A DNA stretch of 64,000 bases from Euonymus europaeus (lineage: Eukaryota > Streptophyta > Magnoliopsida > Celastrales > Celastraceae): NCBI GenBank assembly GCA_963580455.1, contig OY756958.1:19046501-19110500 (forward strand). Direction: 5' to 3'. The position numbers were made by a program, and so were the translations under genes. Within the stretch, counting starts at the first letter, position 1. Every line of letters starts with the position of its first letter. Below are positions 33,919 to 44,627 of this stretch, one piece after another. Under the pieces are notes generated by a model that was not told where the DNA came from, searched no databases, and saw only the letters and a program-made list of their open reading frames with translations.

Positions 33919-34241
33919 ATGACAGGCTGCTCCTGCTCACCTGGTCTAGTTTCCTAATTTATTTCTTTCCTCCTTCATATATATAGATCAATTAGTTTCT
34001 TAATGTTTTATACGTACTTATATACTGCTGTTATATGCGTGCAGTTTACCCGTGCTCATGGTCGAATATGGTTGGAAAACTGTGAGCAGTAGCTGTGGCA
34101 ACTATTCAGCTTCAGAATCCAACGGTCACAGTTGTGGTTCTTGTGAAAGGAACGGTTGTGACAGACGTGGTGTGCACAAGGGTTATCGTTTGGATCGATC
34201 TATCCACTGACCTTGTTGTGGATGTCCCGATCCTTGGTTAG
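33919..34241 (+). pseudogene. Potato inhibitor I (PR-6) serine protease inhibitor gene with in-frame stop
   Basis: Exon 1 (33919-33943) reads MTGCSCSP and ends at a GT donor. Exon 2 (34045-34241, after TGCGTGCAG) continues in frame with CSWSNMVGKL, a TGA at 34083-34085, then AVAVATIQLQNPTVTVVVL, VKGTVVTDVVCTRVIVWID and VPILG. The short first exon, SW..MVG, the QNP and VTVVVL core, the reactive loop and the VxVPxIG end are those of potato inhibitor I proteins of about 70 residues, which block subtilisin- or chymotrypsin-like proteases and are often wound-induced. Two oddities: the TGA at codon 22, and a reactive loop one residue shorter than usual around GTxVT-D. The rest of the frame is clean and a TATA box precedes it. 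It is probably a recent pseudogene, unless the TGA is a sequencing error. Confidence 0.8.
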
Positions 34242-34982
34242 GAGACTTAATTGGGATTGCATATGTGTGTGTGTGTATATATATATATGTATGTATGCAT
34301 GTATGCTTCCAATTAAGAGCTGTTTCAGTGTTTATAATAAAAGGAGCTAGCTAGGTATAGCACCAGCTTTTGGTTCCATGAATGTACTACTTCCGTACTC
34401 CCCATAACTATAAATATGGGATTCTGTTTAATAAAACTATGATCGTTCCTTTGACTAATTTTCTTATGAATTCACCCTAACCCTAAGCCACTGGAATACA
34501 ATGCATATTGGAAAAAATAACATGAAGATAATAATAACAATTTGTATTCCATAAAATAATAATTACACTAGCTTTTAAAATAAAATAAAAAACTCTGAGC
34601 CAAGAGGTATTTAAGGGAAACAAGGTAATGTTGTCATTACGTTGTTTAATTATTATTATTTTTGGTTAAAGTGAATAGATATGAGAGGGACTTTCAATTT
34701 TGACCGAATGCACCCAAGTTTGAGCTAGGAGAGATTATTATACACTAATTATCAGCAAAATTAGTATAGTGTATCTCACTGTTAAGCAATATCACTCTTG
34801 ATGATTGAAATTCGATTTAGGAGATAATTTTATATATCAATCATCAGTAATATAATATTGTATTTCCATATTAACTTGTCCCTTTTGTACTATATATTTA
34901 TCAACATTAGACCCTCTTTGTAGTTTTCACAGTATACAAAAATCACTAGAATTCTCTAAAAAACAGGCATTCCTCCTTAAAA
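34242..34982. other. 3' flank and intergenic DNA
   Basis: A GT/AT microsatellite (about 34262-34305) lies soon after the inhibitor stop codon. The rest is AT-rich with no gene recognised. Confidence 0.5.
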
Positions 34983-35032
34983 TGATAATTTCTTGTGTTT
35001 TGATTTTGAGTACTCTATTTGGTTCTTCTCAA
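34983..35032 (+). pseudogene. Possible orphan signal-peptide exon
   Basis: An ATG opens MIISCVLILSTLFGSSQ, a plausible signal peptide, and the frame ends at a good splice donor (CAAG then GTATGT). A TATA-like CTATATATTTATC lies about 85 bp upstream. I could not find a second exon that continues in frame within the next kilobase. It may be the first exon of a small secreted protein whose remainder is lost. This is a weak call. Confidence 0.2.
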
Positions 35033-36805
35033 GGTATGTACACCAAACACATCACTTTATAAATAAATTAAACATCAGCGTATGAAGTGTTGTCGTAGGG
35101 AGCTGCAGATGAATGGGCTGGGCTGTGATAAAGGTTGGGGTGGGCATGGAACGGAACAATGGGAAACTTTAGTCCCACCTTTATTTTCTTTAAAGACACC
35201 TCTTGTTAAGGATCTTCCAGTATATCTTAGAGTTTATAAATATACCAAAAGTACGCAAAAGTCGCAAGATTTTTGAATTACTCTCCAAGAGCAAAAAGCA
35301 AAAACAGAGCAAAGAGGATGGTGTTGCTCCACACCGACTTAGTTTCATTTCCCAAACATAGTAAGACATTCGACTATGTCATTGTCTTATGCCTGTTTGA
35401 ATAGAAAATGCCCAGACCCGCATGGAAAATAAGGGAAGCCTTCATCTCATCTTTGAAGAAAGCTAGTGGAAGCGTCATTTCTTTGAATTGATTGGAAAGT
35501 ATGGGATCCCCTTTTTCAGTCAAGCGTAAAAGAAGCATTAGTGAAGTGAGGGGATTGGGATAGGGTCAAAGAACTGAAAAAGTCTTTCCATTTACAATAT
35601 CTACAGCACCTCTCGCTAAAGTAATTGTTTCAACTACTCCGGAGCTCAATTTCTGGCTTAGTTCTTCCCTTCTGCTTCAGATTCTTGCTTTTTTATTTCT
35701 TATCTTTACAGCAATACATTGAAGTTAACATTAGTTGCAGCAATAGTAAGAAAGCTAGAAGCCTAATCGCTGAGCTCGATTGGGGATTTTGCAAGAAAAA
35801 GAAGAAGTCAACGAGATGGGTTGAGTGACCCAGCAAAAAATCATGAAATCAATCAAAAGTCAAAGGGAGTTGGGTGTGTTTGTAAAACATGGAGGTAGGA
35901 CTAAAATTTCTCCAGAATAATGCTTCTTTGACTTCGAGGACAAGTATGGTTTGGATGGCATGCCTACCAATTGTTCATAAGTACCTATGCAAATTAATGC
36001 AAGTGTGATATTGCAATATGCGAATGATCTTGTTGCTTTAGTCATGATTTCTTCTGGATTTTTCAATAAGTTTTAAAAAATATTAGTAGAGAATCCTAAT
36101 TTTCTCTCATTATATGTAGTGTGATTCTATTGTATGCTATTAACTTCTTGTTTTTTTATACCCACTCCTTATTAACTAATCACTCTTCAGAATTAGTCAT
36201 ATTATATGCGTGCTAATTATGTGTTAACCTATTTAAGTTGGAGTCCCATTTTCAGATTCACATATGATGATTTAATGCAGCACATGATGATTTATTTTAA
36301 TAATTAATAATGAATTCATTATAAAGAATATAATATTTGGATATCGTGGGCGTTATTAAGCAAACTAAGCTGAGACTGATGTTTATTACCTATATGTATT
36401 TTGTTAATTATTTGTCTACAACTAAGTTATTATTTTATTTTATATTAATTTTTCAAATTTTGTAAAATTTACAATTTTACTATTCAATTTGTCGGCCTCC
36501 CATCGACCTTATGTAAAATCCTGATTTTAATGACAGTTTTTTTTCCATCAAAGAGTGATTGAATATCACGAAAGGAAGAAGAAAAACCCTTCTCCGGGCC
36601 TAACAACAGGGGGACATAAACCAAACTCGCTACGATAAGAAAAAAAACAATTAATAAAGGAAAGCAGGACTTGCAATACAACTAGCAGAAACAAACTACA
36701 AAATGATTTTTGAACAGCTTATCACATGATTTTTGAACTGTTTAATCTTCTTCGTTTTCGTCCCAAAATATGGAGACGTACTGCTTAACAATAAGAAGCC
36801 AAAAT
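35033..36805. other. Intergenic DNA, no gene supported
   Basis: The segment 35280-35830 is less AT-rich and differs in texture from its surroundings. It contains an open frame ending CKKKKKSTRWVE (35625-35828), with a splice-acceptor-like TTTACAG in front, but no family resemblance. It could be organelle-derived DNA. The rest is AT-rich without features. Confidence 0.35.
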
Positions 36806-37175
36806 TGTTACGATTTGAACCTCAAATACGCAGCGGATTGAACAAATCGCCGAAACCCTTGTTTTGGAAATCAAGAACAAAACTAATGGATTGTGTAGAA
36901 TCAAGTAGAGATAAAGAGTAATCAAGCATAAAGAACACAAGAATTACGTGGTTCGGCGTTAGCCTACGTCCACGGGGAGAAGGGTGATTGATTTTTCTTA
37001 TTTCGGTTGAGAGAACAAGAACATACAAAACTCACACACAAAACCAAACACTTGCTGGTTTTAACCCAGAAAACGCGTGGGCGCCTAGGCGCTACAGTAA
37101 CTCGCCTAGGCTCTCACGCTCAAAATCTCTCTCAAAATACAATATGTACTGGGCGCTACAGTACCCCGCCTAGGC
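36806..37175 (-). mobile_element. Copia LTR, partial copy A
   Basis: Near-identical to the 3' part (minus strand) of the complete LTR at 40546-41170. It shares the TGTTACGATTTGAACC edge, ACGTGGTTCGGCGTTAGCC, and the GCGCCTAGGCGC plus TACAGTAA repeats. It stops within the palindrome region near 37175, where unrelated sequence begins. Confidence 0.75.
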
Positions 37176-37189
37176 GCCATAAACTTGTT

Positions 37190-38040
37190 GAGTCTAAAAT
37201 AACTTACTAGCAAGTGTACTAGTCAGAAGAATAGTACAAGTGGTCAGCAGAGATCGTATCCACAGAGACGGAGATATGATTTAATCAAAGTGTTTATTTA
37301 CATATATTTATGGACCATGCAAGAAATTAAAGTTCCACTCAAGTTGATTGAGTTTGCAATTTAAAAGGAATACAAGCAAGAAAAATAAAGTGTTTTTGGA
37401 CTTCTTGTATTGAAGAATGCAAATGCTAATGCAAATTATCACTAAGCAAGTTATACCAATGTAATGAATTCAAGTAAAAGAGTGAAGCACCAAGACTTCG
37501 GAATCCACCAAGGGTCAATGATGTGCACACACAACTAATTCGCTCACACATTTATCAATTCAGGTATAATGAATCCGTACTTAAGTCGGTTTTAGCGCAC
37601 TCAAGCCAATTTCCCTCGTCTCAATTACTAGCCATCTTATTGGTCTAGGTTGGATGTTCATATCAACATTCTAGTCATCCTATTGATCTAGACATGCATA
37701 AGAATTCATGAAAGCTCAATGGAAATAGAATTCATACAAACTTGTTCCAAACCTAATGGGAACAACAATTGCAATCTAAGGTCCCAAGAAGCATGATTAA
37801 CTAGATATTTCACCATCTACAAAATCCATCAAACAAATCCATTCAAAACCCTAAGTGGTGATCAAGCACAAAGAGTAAGAAGAATCTACAATAATCATGG
37901 AAACGAAAGATTTATACCCAAAAAGATTCATATATAACCAAATCAATTCATACAACCATCATTCAACCCAAGGCTTCACCCTAGCCTTGGTGATAAGAAG
38001 CTTAGTTATACATGTGAATGAAAGAAAAGAAAACTCACAC
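37190..38040. repeat. LTR-leader-like repetitive DNA between LTR copies A and B
   Basis: Starts with CAAGTGTACTAG..AGTACAAGTGG..GTATCCACAGAGAC and runs through AT-rich, non-coding sequence such as CGCACTCAAGCC and CCAAGGCTTCACCC. It resembles in character 5938-7778. It probably comes from a large non-autonomous LTR element. No termini are defined. Confidence 0.35.
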
Positions 38041-38236
38041 GAGGAGAAGGGTGATCGATTTTTCTTATTTCGGTTGAGAGAACAAGAAACATACAAAACT
38101 CACACACAAAACCAAACACTTGCTGGTTTTAACCCAGAAAACGCATGGGCGCCTAGGCGCTACAGTAACTCGCCTAGGCGCTCACGCTCAAAATCTCTCT
38201 CAAAATACAATCTGTACTGGGCGCTACAGTACCCCG
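38041..38236 (-). mobile_element. Copia LTR, internal fragment B
   Basis: About 195 bp almost identical to 36975-37165 (copy A) and to the corresponding part of the complete LTR at 40546-41170, including the palindromic CGCCTAGGCG motifs. It ends abruptly at CAGTACCCCG, where a gypsy-type LTR starts. Confidence 0.7.
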
Positions 38237-40235
38237 ATCATTTAAATAGCTTGTGTAAAGTATGGGAAGGTGGACTACATTATTTATAATTATTTTCTTA
38301 TGTTTGTGTGGAACATAAGTAGAGAAATGATTAATTATTCATGGTTATTGGTATAAGAAGTGACAAAATTGGTAATTTATGTAGGGTATTCAGAGTAATT
38401 AAAAGAAAAGAGAGGGACATAAGTGTAAAATTGGGATAAAACATAATTAGGAAACAAAATTTAGTAATGAAATAATAACACAAGAATCGAGGAACCCTAG
38501 TTGGGAATCAGAGACCGGACGCGAGGAAGGCGGCGGCGACGGAAGGGCCGCTGGCGTTAACGGTGATCGTTTTTCACGAGAGTGATATCGGAAGGAAGAG
38601 GGGGAGACGGGGAGTTCAGAGACATCGATTTTGGATCGAACGGGAAAGGGTTTACGGAGGAATCGGGAGAGAAGGTACACGGCGGCCGCCCCGTTCTTCG
38701 TCAGGATTCTCGTCACTCCGACCACGATTCAGGTATCCAAAACCACCGATGGTTTCGTTGCATCACCCGCCACCCAAAACGACCGTGCGTAGCCACTACC
38801 GCCCTCTTTACGGCGGTGACCCGGTTGTGGGTGATATACGGGTCTGGTGATCCGGGTGTAGGGAGGAAGGGGATGGATCGGGTTGATCGGAGGTTGACTG
38901 GCCAATACCCCATAAGTGTTGACCAGTTTGACCAGAAGTAATTAAAAAGAAAGAAATAAATAAATTAGTTGGATAAATGGTTTAAAGGGGTATTAATGGA
39001 TATGAGTATTGACACAAATTTCAGGAACGAGATCGTATTGTTGAATTGTGGAAATTACAGAAGAAGATTGAGGTAAGTAATACTCAACTGTATTACGGAA
39101 CCATGCAAGTTATGGATTATATGTTATATTGCTTCTATAAAATTGTTTGGCTATTGATTCGTATTTGATCGGATTTTTAGGATGGGTTACGAATGAATTA
39201 TGATATGAATGGCTCAATTATGTTATAACTGTATTTATGGTGCTGTTGTATACTGTGATTGAATGACTGAACTGTAAAGTATTTTTCTGTGTAGAATGTA
39301 ATGTGTATTGTTATGTACTTCAATTGATTATGATGATGAAACTGGTATGATGACGGTTTTAATATGCTTAGAAGTGACTCGTATATATGATTTACTGTGG
39401 CATTAAATGTTGTTTATAAGCACGATGCATTGCATTACATGAAAATGAAAATTTTAAATTTTAAGGAGAGGATGTTTTTACGAACCGGGTACAATTGCTA
39501 CAGGGAGGGTGTATGTTGACTAAAAAAGGAAAAGGAAAAGGAAAAGGAAAAGGAAAATGTTCTATTGACTGAAAAGTGTTCTATGGTAGAACACTTAATC
39601 AAAGGAAAATCCCGACCGGTTGCTCTGTAGCAGTTTACCTAGGTTAAGGGCCCAAATATTGGAAAAATGTTTTAAATGGATGACTGTTTTCTAATGATGA
39701 TGTTCACGTGCATTCATGCATTAGTATTACTTGCTGGGCCTTGGCTCACTATGTTCCGTAATGCAGGTTATGATGTTTCTACTGAGTATACTGTTTGGGC
39801 TGTTGATGGTGATGCCGTGGATCCGCAAAGGGGATGCTCATGTAACAGAAGTAGTAAATCGATGATTTCAATAAATGGTTATGTAATTTATTTTATGCGA
39901 GGTAGATAGAAACTTTGCAATCCTTTTATAAGCAAATACTACCAAAAGTAGACCGAGAAATATTAGTTGTAAGAGGTATTTTGATTGTGACGGTAGAGTT
40001 GTGAAAATGGTAGGACTATACGCTATTTCGGCATGATTATTAGTAGATTATTAATTGAGGTTGTTTAGTTAATCATTTCTATTACTCGTTTATTAAAATT
40101 TATATCTGGGTATAAACAATAATTAGTTATCGGTATGTGTAATAATTGGCTTAATGTGAAGACAAGCAGGATATTGGGAGTAGCGTTCTGGTCTACGGAC
40201 TCGTGAATTAGGGTTTCGTGGGACGGGGCGTTACA
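38237..40235 (+). mobile_element. ~2-kb gypsy-type LTR (solo), inserted in copia remnants
   Basis: The plus strand ends GGGACGGGGCGTTACA, the usual LTR end of Tekay/Del-type elements. The phrase GGGCCTTGGCTCAC near 39738 is also frequent in these LTRs. The left edge is at the junction with copia fragment B; the exact TG start (perhaps 38253, TGTGTAAAG) is uncertain. A GC-rich segment (about 38500-38900) has overlapping open frames without protein resemblance. No target duplication was found, so it may have a deleted flank. Confidence 0.55.
39520..39556. repeat. AAAAGG microsatellite
   Basis: About five AAAAGG units in the gypsy-type LTR. Confidence 0.85.
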
Positions 40236-40236
40236 C

Positions 40237-40316
40237 GGAACCTTTCCACTACCCGAAGCACTCGCAACACCTTTGCCTTTGGTAGTTACAACCAGAACAT
40301 CCTCTTCACTAGACAT
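40237..40316 (-). pseudogene. Truncated copia gag start
   Basis: The minus-strand ATG at 40316 opens MSSEEDVLVVTTKGKGVA and is cut 80 bases later by the gypsy LTR. It lies downstream of the PBS and LTR at 40532-41170, as expected for a gag start. Nothing else of the element's coding part remains. Confidence 0.6.
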
Positions 40317-40531
40317 TTTTCTAAACAACTTGATTTCAACACAAACAAGTCAATAATCCCAGATAGATGACAATCTCAGCAGAAAATCAAGGCAATAGCA
40401 GCCCAAAAACAACACAAAATTCTCACAGGAATTTCAGCAAACACCTTGTGGGCACTAACCTCTCAAATCCTCTACCCAAGCAAAAATCTATTTGGAATCA
40501 ACAAAGGAACCCAAAGAATCACTAACCTTAA

Positions 40532-40543
40532 GCTCTGATACCA
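40532..40543 (-). promoter_or_regulatory. tRNA-Met primer-binding site of a copia element
   Basis: The plus strand reads GCTCTGATACCA, so the minus strand is TGGTATCAGAGC, two bases after the LTR end CGTAACA. This fixes the LTR at 40546-41170 as a minus-strand 5' LTR. Confidence 0.85.
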
Positions 40544-40545
40544 AT

Positions 40546-41170
40546 TGTTACGATTTGAACCTCAAATACGCAGCGGATTGAACAAATAGCCGAAACCCTT
40601 GTTTTGGAAATCAAGAACAAAACTAATGGATTGTGTAGAATCAAGTAGAGATAAAGAGTAATCAAGCATAAAGAACACAAGAATTACGTGATTCGACGTT
40701 AGCCTACGTCCACGGGGAGAAGGGTGATCGATTTTTCTTATTTCGGTTGAGAGAACAAGAACATACAAAACTCACACACAAAACCAAACACTTGCTGGTT
40801 TTAACCCAGAAAACGCGTGGGCGCCTAGGTGCTCACGCTCAAAATCTCTCTCAAAATACAATCTGTACTGGGCGCTACAGTACCCCGCCTAGGCGCGCTA
40901 CAGTAATCGCCCAGTACAGAATTGTCACAAATCAACCAAAAACATCGAAAACTGAATCTGCCCTAGGCGCTACAGTAACCACGCCTAGGCGTTACAGTAA
41001 CCGCGCCCAGTCCAGATTGTTCACTGAGCAACCACCACCAAAAATCGAATCTGCTCTAGGCGCTACAGTAATGCGTCTAGTCACACCGCCCAGTACAGTT
41101 TGGTCACTGATCAACAAAAATAAAACCCAAATCTCCTAATTACCAAAAGCCTAGTTATCTGATTCTAACA
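40546..41170 (-). mobile_element. Complete copia 5' LTR (625 bp), copy C
   Basis: On the minus strand it starts TGTTAGAATCAGATAACTAG and ends AATCGTAACA, followed by AT and the primer-binding site. The interior has a run of GCGCCTAGG, CGCTACAGTAA and CGCCCAGTACAG motifs, many palindromic (CGCCTAGGCG). Fragments A and B are copies of the same LTR family. The internal region is destroyed, and no target duplication with copy A is evident. Confidence 0.8.
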
Positions 41171-42131
41171 GAACTATATATACAATTGACTAATGTATCC
41201 TTCCAGTCCAGTCTAATGACTTCAACCATGCCCAAGTTCTTATCACACAAAAGTTTGTTTTGACGATTCTCTACGACTATATATCAAAGCATAATCACCT
41301 TAATTTTGATTGCTTGCCTTCACTAGTATGAATTAGATCAAAATCAATAACTTGTTATTATTCATGTTGGAATTGAATAGATTTTGGGTTGGACGTAGGA
41401 TTGGTTTTCTTCTATTTTGTTTTGTTTAAGTTAATATTCGATTATCCGTTATTGACTTATTTATTTTCTTAGATCACAAATACACATTGTGTCGATGTTA
41501 ACGTAAAACGTAAAAATTAAGAGTGTATGAGAGTATGCGTAACAAAATATAAATTAACGTATATACTGACACAAACATATGAAAATGAGTTAAATCAGTT
41601 CTTGACTTGGTCGGTCAAAGTGACAAGCTGCCTACCAAAAGCACCACGGTCAAAACATTTGAATCCAAACCTAAACTGGCCTAACTCACGTTTTAATTTA
41701 AACGATAAGCCATCTCTTGATGAGTCAGTACCCACTAAAAAGAGTTAGGACAAATACAAAGAATATATATGTCCACAAATACATTAATCATACTATATTG
41801 TATTATTAATTAAGACACAATCCCAAAACAAGACGATCCAATCTGGATAATGCAAGAGAAGAGATTCAATTTACAGTTCTCTTCGGCATTAATTATTTCC
41901 TGGATATTTACATTACTTTGCTTTTACAACTACTTCAGTATTCAACATGAATAAATCTTCTTCTTTTTTTCACAACTTCAAGAGCTATTTTTCTTGAACT
42001 TGAATGTATAGAACACACATACAATATATTAAGGAAAACAAAGAATAAATCAATGACCTGTAATTAATTCAAGTTTTTTTAAGCCAAATTATGTGATCAA
42101 TTGCACAAGTATAAATATAAAGCGAGCCTTA
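41171..42131. other. Intergenic DNA, 3' of the small peptide gene
   Basis: AT-rich sequence; the small open frame at 41527-41748 has no resemblance to a family. It probably includes the 3' UTR of the peptide gene at its right end. Confidence 0.5.
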
Positions 42132-42419
42132 TCATTTCTGGGTTGTGGCAACACCAACTGGGATCATGAGCTCAGGATAAGCGGTAGCATGACCTGCGAA
42201 GTTCATCTCCTCGAGCGGACAACTCGGTTTTCCGGAGCCCGGAATGTAAGTGCAGCCTGAACCCGTGGAAGGAGGCACCTCTCCTCTTTGAAGAGACTCT
42301 ATGGATCCCATTTTTTTCATAAAGTCGCTTCTATCATGTAATACCCTTCTAGCATTGTCTGGTTGGACAAGTAAAAGAAGAACAAGCAGCCCTACTAGCA
42401 CAAGATACTGCTGCCGCAT
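42132..42419 (-). CDS. Small secreted peptide precursor, CTNIP/SCREW-like
   Basis: A 95-residue protein is read from the ATG at 42419; an in-frame ATG 8 codons earlier (42443) exists, but the second Met starts a compact signal peptide, MRQQYLVLVGLLVLLLLVQP, ending near Ala23. The mature part is RRVLHDRSDFMKK, a charged linker, VPPSTGSGCTYIPGSGKPSC with two cysteines (56 and 67), then EEMNFAGHA and a short tail. The pairing of two Cys with a C-T-x-I-P core near the C-terminus resembles CTNIP/SCREW phytocytokine precursors, which signal through the HSL3/NUT receptor kinase in Arabidopsis. That family link is inference from memory of the motif. The gene is single-exon with a TATA-like ATTATAAATAC upstream. 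The frame is intact. Confidence 0.7.
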   Translation of the reverse strand: MRQQYLVLVGLLVLLLLVQPDNARRVLHDRSDFMKKMGSIESLQRGEVPPSTGSGCTYIPGSGKPSCPLEEMNFAGHATAYPELMIPVGVATTQK

Positions 42420-42466
42420 GTTAATTTCTTGTATTGATAACAATCAATCTTCTAATGAAGAATCTC

Positions 42467-42477
42467 AGTATTTATAA
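42467..42477 (-). promoter_or_regulatory. Probable TATA box of the small peptide gene
   Basis: On the minus strand ATTATAAATAC lies about 50 bp upstream of the chosen ATG at 42419. This leaves a leader of about 20-25 bp and favours the second ATG over the first. Confidence 0.4.
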
Positions 42478-44261
42478 TAGAGATTTTGTTGTGATTGTTT
42501 AATAATTTGACTGTTGACTGCTATATATATAAATTGTTCATTCAAATAGTTGAATGAGTCACAAGGGGGAAAAAGGAAGCGAGGTGGTGTTCAACTTGAA
42601 TTCCTAGGTTTTCCATTTATTTATCTAATATTTGCCGGAATGTGCATTGGTTTACAACATTAAGGCCGGTATATAAATGGTTTCATTCGTCAACAATGGC
42701 ATGCATAGTATTGAAGTTTATAAGCTCTAAAAATAAGTTTTACTAAACAAGAGAAATGCTAGCTTATTCATGTTTTATTCTTTTTAAATAATAAAGAAAA
42801 TATCAAATTCGGCTCAAGGTAAAGTCGAATTCAAAAATTTAAATCGAAATCAAACCGACAAATAAAAAACGCAAATAAAATAAAAAGGACAAAAAGAGAG
42901 GACATGAATAAGCTAGCATACCCATCTCTCCTTCTGTCAACTCCTCCAACATCTTCACTAATCCTTCCGCTGTCAATTGAGCCTACCTTTAGGAGTTTGA
43001 ATGTGCATTGGCCCTATATCACCTAATCGAGCTGTTTCGTCCAATCAAAAGGCTCCCATTCTTGAGCAAATTTTACAACAGCTTCCTTTTTGAGCCTCAA
43101 CTGTATCGCGTTGCCGGCGACGGTACATGTCTTCCTCTGGCAATTGTAGCATGCCTCTTATAACGTTAAGGCCAAGGCTGCTTTTGAAATTGGTCTCATC
43201 ATCAATGACATGCACAAACCCCTTATTCAAACCAAATTCCACATGGAAGTAGGGAAAATTTTTGGGGATTGAACCACGTAAACCCTTCACGCTTGTATCA
43301 ATGAGCTTCTTTGCATCATGTTGGCTCCACTCATCTTCAGCTTCGTCAATTGCCTAAAACAAATTGTTGTTAGGAATTTGTACAGACGCCGGCAATAACA
43401 TATTCCATGCTACAAGAAACATTGCAATTGTGTATATATGTTTAAGAAAGGGAAAAAAACTTATTGAAACATCTGAACCTTTCAATTACTTCAAAACAGG
43501 AGAAATCATGTAACTTGAGCTATAATTAGAAAATGAATGAACCTTCAATCAAAACATTCAAGGAGAATTTAAACAGACGTAGAAGGTAGCCCAGGGCATA
43601 AACCATAAAATAAACAGATTAACAGAATATTGTAAATAGAAACCGATTAGAACCAACAAATAATAGTCAAAAATGGCAAGTACATTAATTTTGTAGCAGT
43701 TACTCCTCGAGTGGCAACTGAAAATACAACAAAGGATAACAACAGATGAAATCACAAAGGTTATATTAACTGTTAAATGGCCCAGCAGGAAAAAACACGT
43801 TGTATACATGTATGATTATAGGCCCAGAGTTAGAATCACTAAAATGAAGAAGATGAGGATGAGCAACAATTAAATCGTCAATTGAGAGAGATGGTGATAA
43901 TTGATGAAATGATGTATCGACCATCGATAGCTATACCTGATCTGCCATTGTACAAAGAGACTTTATACTAAAATAATGTCTCATTCTCGATAGAGAACAG
44001 AGGTTCTTTTCCAAGTCCTATTAGAAAAACTTTAAACATATAACAAATTCAAGAACAGAGAACCAGATAATAGATAGACTACAAACACACTTGTTAAGCA
44101 GAAATTTAACATTTATGTAACGCTATATCCCCAACCAGATATTTGTTAACACTCGCTAGAAGCGACTAGCAAATGATTCAAGACTAGGTATGAGAAAACA
44201 AAGAAAATTTCCGAACTCCACTTAACAGCATTGCCATACATAACACTAAATAACATGAAAA

Positions 44262-44627
44262 AGAAGATGATGCAGGTGGTGTCAATGTGTTGTCGACAAT
44301 TTTGGGTTACAAGGTTCGGTCATCTGACATGACTAATGTGGCACAGAAGCTGCTTGAGATGTTCATGGATTCTACTTAATAGGATGAGATTTCTCATCTT
44401 GCTACCTATACTACTCACTATAACCCCTATCATCTGTCCGGATGGGTGCAGAGCATGCTTTCTTAGTTCAACACTGCCAATCTTCATCCAAGTTCGGATC
44501 CTCTGCTTGGCTTGGCGTGGAGTTCGAGCTGCAGTTCGATGAGCTATACCTCACGACTTCAGTACAAGACTTTAAGGGAAGAAGATGGGATCTCAAGGAG
44601 AAATAGAGGAGATGAAGGAATATAGGG
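44262..44627 (+). pseudogene. DELLA fragment, second copy in the duplicated intron
   Basis: Same captured fragment as at 23108-23470: [24 protein letters not shown], the same two adjacent stops, EISHLATYTTHYNPYHLSG, WVQSMLS and the same third stop. Both inverted repeats of the carrier element are missing here: the left about 600 bp (22505-23110 in copy 1) and the right about 55 bp have been deleted. Shared stops show that the fragment was already dead before the segmental duplication. Confidence 0.85.

Noticed and set aside
35280..35830. Possible organelle-derived insertion
   Set aside because: The texture differs from its surroundings, but I recognise no mitochondrial or plastid gene and cannot search; it is left as unassigned intergenic DNA.
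37897..38289. 130-codon open frame with an ENAWAPRRYSNSPRRS segment
   Set aside because: It runs through copia LTR fragment B and leader-like DNA; the apparent motif is the translated palindromic repeat and recurs wherever the LTR occurs.
38460..38940. GC-rich segment with several overlapping open frames, considered as a gene
   Set aside because: It lies inside the gypsy-type LTR, the frames overlap on both strands, and none resembles a protein family.
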